Shown: piece by piece, positions 1 to 5,527 of the stretch
How the letters are laid out: every line of letters begins with the position of its first letter
How positions within the stretch are numbered: position 1 is the first letter of the stretch
Assembly (NCBI GenBank): GCA_903904615.1
Contig: CAIVDG010000369.1
Span: 1-6,456, forward strand
Direction: 5' to 3'
Length of the DNA: 6,456 bases
Source of the DNA: an uncultured Acidimicrobiaceae bacterium
GTDB taxonomy: Bacteria > Actinomycetota > Acidimicrobiia > Acidimicrobiales > Ilumatobacteraceae
Program-made: the position numbers and the translations under genes
Notes under the pieces: generated by a model
The model's input: only the letters and a program-made list of their open reading frames with translations
Told to the model about the DNA's origin: nothing
The model's database searches: none

Positions 1-550
1 TATTGAGGTATCTCTTACTCTCGATGGCACCGGAGTGGCATCGGTCTCTACCGGTATTCCGTTCTACGACCACATGCTCGAGCAGTTGGCCCGCCACGGC
101 GGTTTCGATCTCACCGTGAAAGCAGTGGGGGACCTACACATAGATACGCACCACACAGTTGAAGACGTGGCAATTTGCATTGGTGAAGCGCTGCACAGTG
201 CCCTCGGCGACAAGGCCGGAGTTCGTCGTTTTGCCAGTGGCAATTTTCCGTTAGACGAAGCGTTGGTAGAAATTTCACTCGACCTCAGCGGACGGCCATT
301 CGTTGCGTGGGATGTTGAACTTCCCGAGTGTCTCCCGCTTGGGTCACCTGCGTTTGATCCATCGTTAGCCGAGCACGCCATTTCCTCCCTTGCTACATCT
401 GCTGCAATGACACTCCACGTGAATTTGAAAGCTGGGCGCAACGTGCATCACATCATCGAGGCCACGTTCAAGGGTCTTGCTCGTTGTCTGCGTGATGCAG
501 TTCGCATTGAATCTGCAGGAGTGCCTTCAACGAAGGGCGTTCTTTCGTGA
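1..550 (+). CDS. hisB: Imidazoleglycerol-phosphate dehydratase, 5' end cut by window edge
   Basis: The enzyme dehydrates imidazole-glycerol-phosphate to imidazole-acetol-phosphate, in the cytoplasmic histidine pathway. The reading frame is open from base 2, so the true start lies left of the window. The GTG at 35 is an internal valine. About 182 residues are visible, and the family length (about 195-200) suggests only some 15-20 N-terminal residues are missing. Visible family motifs, counting from the first visible residue, are: FYDHML near 21-26; the metal-binding HHTVED at 50-55; LGDKAG, then PLDEAL and DLSGRP in the middle; TLH; the second metal motif HHIIEATFK near 149-157; and the C-terminal PSTKG. 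It is the monofunctional form, with no histidinol-phosphatase domain on the visible part. Its TGA overlaps the hisH GTG by four bases, implying translational coupling. The identification is secure. Confidence 0.97.
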   Translation, partial: IEVSLTLDGTGVASVSTGIPFYDHMLEQLARHGGFDLTVKAVGDLHIDTHHTVEDVAICIGEALHSALGDKAGVRRFASGNFPLDEALVEISLDLSGRPFVAWDVELPECLPLGSPAFDPSLAEHAISSLATSAAMTLHVNLKAGRNVHHIIEATFKGLARCLRDAVRIESAGVPSTKGVLS

Positions 551-1170
551 GCGCACGCGCTCGCGTTGCAGTGCTCGACTACGGAATCGGCAATCTACGT
601 TCAGCCCAAAAAGCTCTCGAGCGCGTGGGTGCAGATGCTGTGCTCACGAGCGAAGCCTCTGTGGCAGAAAATGCCGATGCTGTGGTGTTGCCAGGTGTTG
701 GTGCATTTGGCGCGTGTATGTCGGCACTTCGCGAGGCAGGGTTAGAAACCGTGGCGCGCGATGCCGTTGCAAGCGGAGTGCCATTCCTAGGAATTTGTGT
801 CGGCATGCAAATGCTGTTCGATTCCAGCGACGAAGATACTGACGCACAAGGTCTCGGAATCATTCCCGGAACCGTGAAGTGGATCTCCGACGCAATGCCG
901 CGACCACAGATGCAATGGAATCAACTGAATGTTGTATCGCCAGACCCAATGTTTGCAGGGTTGGGCTCGGCACCATGGATGTACTTCGTGCATTCGCTGC
1001 ACGGTGTTCCTGTTGATTCATCACACGTTGCGGCAACGGTGACCTATGGCGAGACATTGAACGTCGCATTTCGTCGTAACAATGTTTTTGCCACGCAGTT
1101 CCACCCAGAGAAATCTGCGTCGGCTGGGTTGGCATTGCTCGCAAACTTTGTGGGATCGGTGGGGAGATGA
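547..1170 (+). CDS. hisH: Imidazole-glycerol-phosphate synthase, glutaminase subunit HisH
   Basis: This class I glutamine amidotransferase subunit hydrolyses glutamine and passes ammonia to HisF. At 207 aa it is of normal length. The triad is visible: Cys84 in the nucleophile elbow GICVGMQ, and His186 and Glu188 in QFHPEK. The N-terminal DYGIGNLRS, the oxyanion-strand motif PGVGAFG (49-55) and YFVHS (146-150) also fit. The start is GTG within a GTGA overlap with hisB. A purine-rich GAAGGG at 532-537 lies 9 nt upstream as a likely ribosome binding site. One oddity is that the HisH signature usually written PHMGWN reads PQMQWN here (residues 120-125); the tryptophan and asparagine are kept. It overlaps hisA by four bases (ATGA). 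The sandwich position between hisB and hisA and the presence of hisF downstream support the assignment. Confidence 0.97.
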   Translation: MSARARVAVLDYGIGNLRSAQKALERVGADAVLTSEASVAENADAVVLPGVGAFGACMSALREAGLETVARDAVASGVPFLGICVGMQMLFDSSDEDTDAQGLGIIPGTVKWISDAMPRPQMQWNQLNVVSPDPMFAGLGSAPWMYFVHSLHGVPVDSSHVAATVTYGETLNVAFRRNNVFATQFHPEKSASAGLALLANFVGSVGR

Positions 1171-1877
1171 ATTTGTATCCCGCTATCGACCTGCTCGGGG
1201 GCAAAGTTGTTCGTCTTCGTCAAGGCGAGTACAACGACAGCACTGTGTACGGCGATGACCCCGTCGCAGTCGCAGAGTCCTTCGTTGAACAAGGTGCCAC
1301 GTGGGTGCACATGGTCGACCTCGACGCAGCACGCAGCGCCGAGCCAGTGAACCGCAGCATCATTGCTAGTGTCGCTCGCGCATTGTCGGGTCGGGCATCG
1401 TTGCAGGTGGGAGGCGGCGTGCGCACCGTGGCCGACGCAGAAGCATTGGCCAGCGCCGGGGTAACGCGCGTGGTCATGGGTTCAGCGGCCGTTGCAGACC
1501 CCTCGCTGGTGTCTGCTGTGTCTGGAATTGTTCCCGTTGCTGTTGGCCTCGACCACCGTGGCGGAATTGCGGCCACTCATGGGTGGACCGAATCATCGGG
1601 CGTGTCGGTGAGCGATTTGTTGCCACAATTTCCCACGGCATCTGCATTTGTCATCACCGATATCTCGCGTGACGGCATGCTGACGGGCCCCGACATTGAA
1701 GGTTTGGCACAAGCTGCTGCCACTACAAACATTCCGGTCATTGCAAGCGGCGGCGTTGGCGCGCTGGCACATTTGCAAGAACTTGCTGGCGTATCTCAAT
1801 TAGATGGTGTCATTGTGGGCAAGGCGTTGTATGAAGCAAAGTTCACGGTGGCAGAAGCGGTGCAGGTGTTGCAATGA
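1167..1877 (+). CDS. hisA: ProFAR isomerase HisA (TIM barrel)
   Basis: This is 1-(5-phosphoribosyl)-5-[(5-phosphoribosylamino)methylideneamino]imidazole-4-carboxamide isomerase, a histidine-pathway Amadori rearrangement enzyme with a (beta-alpha)8 barrel. At 236 aa it has the usual length. Catalytic aspartates are Asp8 (PAIDLLGGKVVRL) and Asp129 (VGLDHRGG). The strand-6 motif TDISRDGMLTG (164-174) and the phosphate-binding IASGGVG (192-198) and VGKALY (217-222) are intact. Bispecific actinobacterial PriA, as I recall it, has ELSGGIR and an RGW loop. This protein instead has LQVGGGVR (79-86) and THGWTESSG (137-145), the ordinary HisA pattern, so a separate trpF is expected elsewhere in the genome. 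The ATG lies in an ATGA overlap with hisH. A GGTGGGGAG run abuts the ATG, which is closer than a standard Shine-Dalgarno. The family assignment is secure; monofunctionality is inferred. Confidence 0.95.
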   Translation: MNLYPAIDLLGGKVVRLRQGEYNDSTVYGDDPVAVAESFVEQGATWVHMVDLDAARSAEPVNRSIIASVARALSGRASLQVGGGVRTVADAEALASAGVTRVVMGSAAVADPSLVSAVSGIVPVAVGLDHRGGIAATHGWTESSGVSVSDLLPQFPTASAFVITDISRDGMLTGPDIEGLAQAAATTNIPVIASGGVGALAHLQELAGVSQLDGVIVGKALYEAKFTVAEAVQVLQ

Positions 1878-2650
1878 GTAAGGACATTGTTGCCCGCGTT
1901 ATCCCGTGTCTCGATGTCACTAATGGCCGCGTGGTGAAAGGCGTCAACTTTGTTGATCTGCGTGATGCGGGCGACCCAGTTGAACTTGCTGCAAAGTATG
2001 ACCAACAAGGTGCTGATGAGTTGGTGTTCCTCGACATCACGGCGTCATCTGATGGTCGTCAAACAATGATCGATGTTGTGTCTCGTACAGCCGAAGAAGT
2101 TTTCATTCCCTTCACTGTTGGCGGGGGTATTCGCGAAGTCTCCGATGCGCGCGCAATGTTGCGTGCTGGTGCGGACAAAGTCAGTGTGAATACTGCTGCA
2201 GTGCAGCGACCAGAACTCATCTCGGACATCGCAGCAGAATTCGGCGCACAATGTGTGGTGTGTGCCATCGATGCAAAGTGGAACGCAGACGAGAATCGTT
2301 GGAAAGTCTTCTTGCACGGCGGGCGAACACCCACCGAGTTAGACGCTGTTGAGTGGGCGGCCCGCGCCGTTGAATTAGGTGCCGGAGAAATCCTTCTCAC
2401 ATCTATGGATCGAGACGGAACACGCGACGGATTCGACATCTCTCTCACCAAAGCTGTGTCTACAGCAGTCTCGGTGCCTGTTATCGCGAGCGGTGGTGTG
2501 GGCACTCTTGATCATCTTGCCGACGGCGTTGTGCTGGGCGGGGCAACAGGTGTTCTTGCGGCGTCTATTTTTCACTTTGGTGAACACACCATTGCCGAAG
2601 CAAAAGATGCAATGACGTCGCGTGGAGTGCGTGTTCGTCCGGTTTCGTAA
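1874..2650 (+). CDS. hisF: Imidazole-glycerol-phosphate synthase, cyclase subunit HisF
   Basis: HisF uses ammonia from HisH to convert PRFAR to imidazole-glycerol-phosphate and AICAR, linking histidine and purine synthesis. At 258 aa it is a full-length (beta-alpha)8 barrel. Catalytic Asp14 (PCLDVTNGRVVKG) and Asp133 (CAIDAKWN) are present. Residues matching the Thermotoga ammonia gate (Arg5, Glu46, Lys99, Glu167) appear as Arg8, Glu49, Lys102 and Glu172. Other family landmarks are TVGGGIR, HGGRTPTELDAVEWA, SMDRDGT, IASGGVG and the C-terminal AASIFHFGE. The ATG is in an ATGA overlap with hisA, so the two are likely coupled. The TAA stop is separated by one base from the stop of a converging minus-strand gene. 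In many actinobacteria hisI follows closely, but here the hydrolase and a GroES-like gene intervene. Confidence 0.98.
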   Translation: MSKDIVARVIPCLDVTNGRVVKGVNFVDLRDAGDPVELAAKYDQQGADELVFLDITASSDGRQTMIDVVSRTAEEVFIPFTVGGGIREVSDARAMLRAGADKVSVNTAAVQRPELISDIAAEFGAQCVVCAIDAKWNADENRWKVFLHGGRTPTELDAVEWAARAVELGAGEILLTSMDRDGTRDGFDISLTKAVSTAVSVPVIASGGVGTLDHLADGVVLGGATGVLAASIFHFGEHTIAEAKDAMTSRGVRVRPVS

Positions 2651-2670
2651 GTTATTGCAACTGCGATAAC
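2651..2670. terminator. Possible bidirectional hairpin at the hisF/hydrolase convergence
   Basis: Directly after the hisF TAA, GTTATTGC pairs with GCGATAAC around a 4-nt AACT loop. This gives eight stem pairs including one T-G wobble (C-A on the other strand). It overlaps the stop codon and last codons of the minus-strand hydrolase. No T-rich tract follows on either strand, so it is not a textbook intrinsic terminator. It is the only structure available where two genes converge with a 1-bp gap, so it could act as a weak terminator for either or both transcripts. That role is inferred. Confidence 0.35.
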
Positions 2671-3281
2671 ACGGTGTCAAGTGCGGCCAGGCACGCATCT
2701 TCTGCGCCCATTGCGATGAAGTGATCCACGCCAACAAGTTCGGTCATGGTTGTGTTGGACCATGATTCACTTCGAGCACGTAACTCTTCTGGTTTCGTGA
2801 ACTGATCATGCTGAGGGGCAAGCAGAACCTTCGTAGGTGCGTGTCGAGATGCCAAAGGGTCGCTGGTGAACATGGGTAGTGGAGGGGCAATTGCAATCCA
2901 CCCGCGAATGAGTGGATGTGTGACATTCAGTGCCACAACGGATCCGAATGAATAGCCCACCATGACGATGGGTCCGTCTGGTTCCATCATGTCGGCCAAT
3001 TCGCATGCGGCCATGAGGTCTAATCGCTCGGAGTCTCCATCGTCGTGGAAGCCGCCAGAGTTACCCACTCCACGGAAGTCGGGCGCAATGGAATGGCAAT
3101 CACGCTGGTAGGCGGCGCGTTGCATGGCCTGAACAATGTGGTCGTGCCGGCTTCCTCCATAGAGGGGGTGAGGGTGGCCAATGACCACCGTGGCACGAAC
3201 TTGTGGGGCATCGGTTCGCAAAACATCGGCCTCAATGGCCACTCCATCGATGGTTTCTAGATAAACGGTTTCCAATGCCAC
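2652..3281 (-). CDS. Alpha/beta-hydrolase superfamily protein (COG2945-like), substrate unknown
   Basis: This is a cytoplasmic serine hydrolase of 209 aa, with no signal peptide or membrane segment. Visible motifs in order are: the oxyanion-region GHPHPLYGGS (35-44), PDFRGVGNSGG (67-77), the nucleophile elbow GYSFGS with Ser111, a likely acid Asp159 (APQHDQF), and a catalytic His187 in VDHFIAMG. The HPHPLYGG plus RGVG.S.G plus DHF set is typical of the small COG2945-type hydrolases, whose substrates are generally not known. The start is GTG at 3281. An in-frame TAA ends just 24 bases upstream, so no longer protein is possible. I see no Shine-Dalgarno, and the start may be leaderless. It lies on the opposite strand between hisF and hisI, so it is probably not part of histidine synthesis, and it breaks the his cluster in two. 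Fold assignment is confident; specific function is not. Confidence 0.9.
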   Translation of the reverse strand: MALETVYLETIDGVAIEADVLRTDAPQVRATVVIGHPHPLYGGSRHDHIVQAMQRAAYQRDCHSIAPDFRGVGNSGGFHDDGDSERLDLMAACELADMMEPDGPIVMVGYSFGSVVALNVTHPLIRGWIAIAPPLPMFTSDPLASRHAPTKVLLAPQHDQFTKPEELRARSESWSNTTMTELVGVDHFIAMGAEDACLAALDTVLSQLQ

Positions 3282-3289
3282 GAACCGAG

Positions 3290-3299
3290 ACGGTACCGT
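3290..3299. promoter_or_regulatory. Palindromic shared -10 element, candidate divergent leaderless promoter
   Basis: The 25-bp gap between two divergent GTG starts contains the perfect palindrome ACGGTACCGT. Because of its symmetry, each strand carries TACCGT, which fits the TAnnnT core of a -10 hexamer. On the + strand it ends 7 nt before the GTG at 3307; on the - strand it ends 8 nt before the GTG at 3281. That spacing would place transcription starts at or next to the start codons, matching leaderless mRNAs known to be common in actinobacteria. Neither start has a purine-rich ribosome binding site. I see no convincing -35 on either side; TTTCCA at 3269-3274 is weak and 19 bp away. The same palindrome could instead be an operator. 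Confidence 0.5.
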
Positions 3300-3306
3300 G
3301 CTTTAG

Positions 3307-3633
3307 GTGAGCGACGACGGACAGAAACTCCCCATCCAGATGCTCAATGACCGACTCCTGGTGAGAATCCCCCAAAGTGAGGGTGAGCGGCGGTCGTCGG
3401 GCGGCATTCTCATTCCTGCCACTGCGCAAATCAGCAAGCGTCTGGTGTGGGCCGAAGTGGTGGCGCTTGGCGCCAACGTGCGCGCTGCAGAGGTGGGGGA
3501 CCAAGTTCTCTTTAGTCCCGAAGATCGTTATGAAGTTGAAGTGCAAGGAACCGACTACATCATGTTGCGCGAACGCGACATTCATGCAGTGGCGGCATCT
3601 CGCATTGAAGTAGGAACAGGGTTGTACATCTAA
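3307..3633 (+). CDS. GroES/Cpn10-family co-chaperonin paralogue (actinobacterial type)
   Basis: This 108-aa protein carries the whole Cpn10 fold: the first strand and DRLLVR (15-20); a mobile loop SSGGILIPAT (30-39) with the hydrophobic tripeptide that docks into GroEL; EVVALG; VGDQVLFSPED with the second half of the barrel; and YIMLRERDIHAV. It differs from housekeeping GroES in its N-terminal KLPIQML lead, a short loop where GroES has its roof hairpin, and a C-terminal tail ending TGLYI. From memory, a GroES-family paralogue with a similar tail is widespread in actinobacteria, with no defined role. No groEL is adjacent. The start is GTG at 3307, probably leaderless; an in-frame TAG directly precedes it, and ATG 3340 is a less likely alternative because it would remove the first beta strand. 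Its TAA shares one base with the hisI ATG (TAATG), so it is the first gene of the hisI-trpE transcription unit. Its client and partner are unknown. Confidence 0.88.
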   Translation: MSDDGQKLPIQMLNDRLLVRIPQSEGERRSSGGILIPATAQISKRLVWAEVVALGANVRAAEVGDQVLFSPEDRYEVEVQGTDYIMLRERDIHAVAASRIEVGTGLYI

Positions 3634-4004
3634 TGGCACAAGAAATTGAAGGACGCGTCATCGTCGCTACCGCAGCAGAGTTAGATGCAGTCACATACAA
3701 CAGCGATGGCTTGGTTCCGGCAATCGCGCAGTGCGTCGACACTGGTCAAATTCTCATGATGGCGTGGATGAGTAAAGAGTCACTGTCCATGACCTTTGCT
3801 GAAGGACGCATGGTGTACTGGAGTAGAAGTCGACAAGAGTTGTGGCGCAAAGGCGACACCAGTGGAGATCGCCAGTTTGTTCGTGAGGCGTTCTACGACT
3901 GCGATGGTGACACCTTGTTGTTCGTGGTGGAACAAGAAGGCAAGGGTGCATGTCATACAGGCGAGCGCTCCTGTTTCTATCGCGCTTTCGGATCTGAACA
4001 GTGA
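3633..4004 (+). CDS. hisI: Phosphoribosyl-AMP cyclohydrolase HisI
   Basis: HisI opens the adenine ring of phosphoribosyl-AMP in the third step of histidine synthesis. The protein is 123 aa, the monofunctional form without a fused HisE domain, so phosphoribosyl-ATP pyrophosphohydrolase must be encoded elsewhere. Motifs are: GLVPAIAQ (26-33), MMAWMS, VYWSRSR (61-67), LWRKGDTSG (70-78), the magnesium-binding DCDGD with Asp89, Asp91 and Asp93, and the zinc cysteines Cys90, Cys107 (ACHTG) and Cys114 (SCF). The loop usually written SGHxQ reads SGDRQ here, a modest variation. About 25 residues precede the conserved core; the ATG in the TAATG overlap was chosen because it is coupled to the upstream stop and has an AGGAACAGGG run shortly before it. 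It overlaps trpE by four bases (GTGA). Confidence 0.96.
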   Translation: MAQEIEGRVIVATAAELDAVTYNSDGLVPAIAQCVDTGQILMMAWMSKESLSMTFAEGRMVYWSRSRQELWRKGDTSGDRQFVREAFYDCDGDTLLFVVEQEGKGACHTGERSCFYRAFGSEQ

Positions 4005-5527
4005 CCACGGCAATTACGCCTACTCGCGAGGAATTCATTGCTCTCGCTCGGGAACACACTGTTGTTCCCGTGTGGACTCAGGTATTGGCCGACCTTGAAA
4101 CTCCTGTCGCTGCGTTCATCAAACTTGTTGGCGACGACGACGGCTTCTTATTGGAGTCTGTAGAACATGGCGAACGCTGGAGTAGATATTCATTCGTTGG
4201 CCGTCGCCCGCGTGGAACTCTCACATTGCGTAACGGAGTACTCACCACTACGGGTCACATTCCTGAAAGCGTGCCGTTAGATAAGGGAATGCTGGCGGCG
4301 ATGGAAGAGCTTCTTCGCATCTATCGCGCTCCAATCTTCCCAGACCTGCCGCCGCTTCAAGGCGGACTCATGGGCCACCTGGGCTATGACGTTGTTCGCG
4401 AAATTGAGCACTTGCCGAACATCCCAAACGACGACCGCGGATTGCCCGATGCATCCATCAGCATCATTGGATCTCTGGCTGCATTCGATCACTGGCGCCA
4501 GCGTGTCTATCTCTTGGAGAGCGTTCCCGTTGCTGGACTAACAGAGGAAGAAATTGGTCAGGCATACGATGCCGCAGTCGAACGTGTGCACACGTCGGTA
4601 GAAGACCTTGCTCGTCCGTTGGCGTATGTGGCCGTTGAGCCACCCGTTGCCGGTGAACAATTGCCCGAAACACGATCATCAATGCCACACGGTGATTATC
4701 GACGTGCTGTTGAAGTTGCCAAGGAACACATTCGCGCCGGCGACATTTTTCAAGTCGTGCTCTCTCAGCGATTCGATGTCGACCTCACTGCAGACCCATT
4801 CGATGTGTATCGCGTGCTACGTCAGGTAAACCCCAGCCCGTACATGTATTACCTCAAGCAACCAGGTCTCACCATCGTGGGTGGTTCGCCAGAACCAATG
4901 GTGCAAGTCATCAACGGTCGGGTTATCTCGCGTCCTATTGCAGGTACACGCAAGCGCGGCACTACAGATGAACACGATCGCCGTCTCGCGTCGGAACTCA
5001 AAGAGAATCCGAAAGAAGTTGCAGAACACATCATGTTGGTAGACCTAGCGCGCAACGATGTTGGTCGCGTGGCGGAATACGGCTCGGTCACAATGGACGA
5101 ACTCATGACGCTCGAGCGCTACAGCCACGTTATGCATCTCACGTCACAAGTGTCGGGAGACGTGCGTGATGGGCTTTCCCCCATTGATGTTCTTCGTGCA
5201 ACATTGCCCGCCGGAACTGTGAGTGGTGCACCAAAGGTGCGCGCCATGGAAATCATTGACGAACTAGAACCTGTGAAGCGCGGTCCGTATGCGGGTGTAG
5301 TTGGCTACGTGGATTTCTCCGGGAACCTCGACACCGCCATTGCCATCCGCACAATGTTTGTGGGCCCGAACATCGCCAGTTTGCAAGCAGGTGCCGGAAT
5401 TGTGGCCGACAGTGACCCGGCCGATGAAGATCTGGAATGTGAGAACAAAGCTCGTGCTTTGTTGGCAACGCTTCCCGCCGCTGAACGCATGACGCAGCGT
5501 CGTCGCACTGCGGGAACAAAAGCATGA
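4001..5527 (+). CDS. trpE: Anthranilate synthase component I
   Basis: TrpE converts chorismate to anthranilate, the first committed step of tryptophan synthesis, using ammonia from the TrpG glutaminase. At 508 aa it is full length with no fused TrpG. The N-terminal domain holds the tryptophan-binding LLES (50-53), and NPSPYMYYL (277-285) completes that site, so feedback inhibition is expected. Chorismate-binding landmarks follow: GGSPEPM, RPIAGTRKRG (311-320), ENPKEVAEHIMLVDLARND (335-353), VMHLTSQVSG with His379, PAGTVSGAPK (403-412), RGPYAGVVGY, AIAIRTM, and the metal-binding C-terminal stretch with DLECENKA. This distinguishes it from PabB and isochorismate synthases, though sequence alone is not absolute. 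The GTG start overlaps the hisI stop, so no leader peptide or attenuator precedes it. It is likely expressed with hisI from the upstream promoter. Its ATGA overlap leads into the ygfZ-like gene. Confidence 0.95.
   Translation: MTTAITPTREEFIALAREHTVVPVWTQVLADLETPVAAFIKLVGDDDGFLLESVEHGERWSRYSFVGRRPRGTLTLRNGVLTTTGHIPESVPLDKGMLAAMEELLRIYRAPIFPDLPPLQGGLMGHLGYDVVREIEHLPNIPNDDRGLPDASISIIGSLAAFDHWRQRVYLLESVPVAGLTEEEIGQAYDAAVERVHTSVEDLARPLAYVAVEPPVAGEQLPETRSSMPHGDYRRAVEVAKEHIRAGDIFQVVLSQRFDVDLTADPFDVYRVLRQVNPSPYMYYLKQPGLTIVGGSPEPMVQVINGRVISRPIAGTRKRGTTDEHDRRLASELKENPKEVAEHIMLVDLARNDVGRVAEYGSVTMDELMTLERYSHVMHLTSQVSGDVRDGLSPIDVLRATLPAGTVSGAPKVRAMEIIDELEPVKRGPYAGVVGYVDFSGNLDTAIAIRTMFVGPNIASLQAGAGIVADSDPADEDLECENKARALLATLPAAERMTQRRRTAGTKA

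Noticed and set aside
35..37. GTG as the start of hisB
   Set aside because: The upstream codons in the same frame encode IEVSLTLDGTG, which matches the conserved N-terminal strand of HisB, so the gene begins left of the window.
64..441. A 125-codon minus-strand open frame inside hisB
   Set aside because: It is a shadow of the conserved hisB reading frame, with no family features.
2059..2505. A 148-codon minus-strand open frame inside hisF
   Set aside because: It lies wholly opposite a confidently assigned HisF, its translation shows no recognisable motifs and is rich in Ser, Arg, Thr and Pro as expected for an antisense shadow.
3967..4003. A trp leader peptide or attenuator before trpE
   Set aside because: trpE begins inside the hisI stop codon and the preceding bases are conserved hisI coding sequence, with no Trp codon run or alternative stem-loops.
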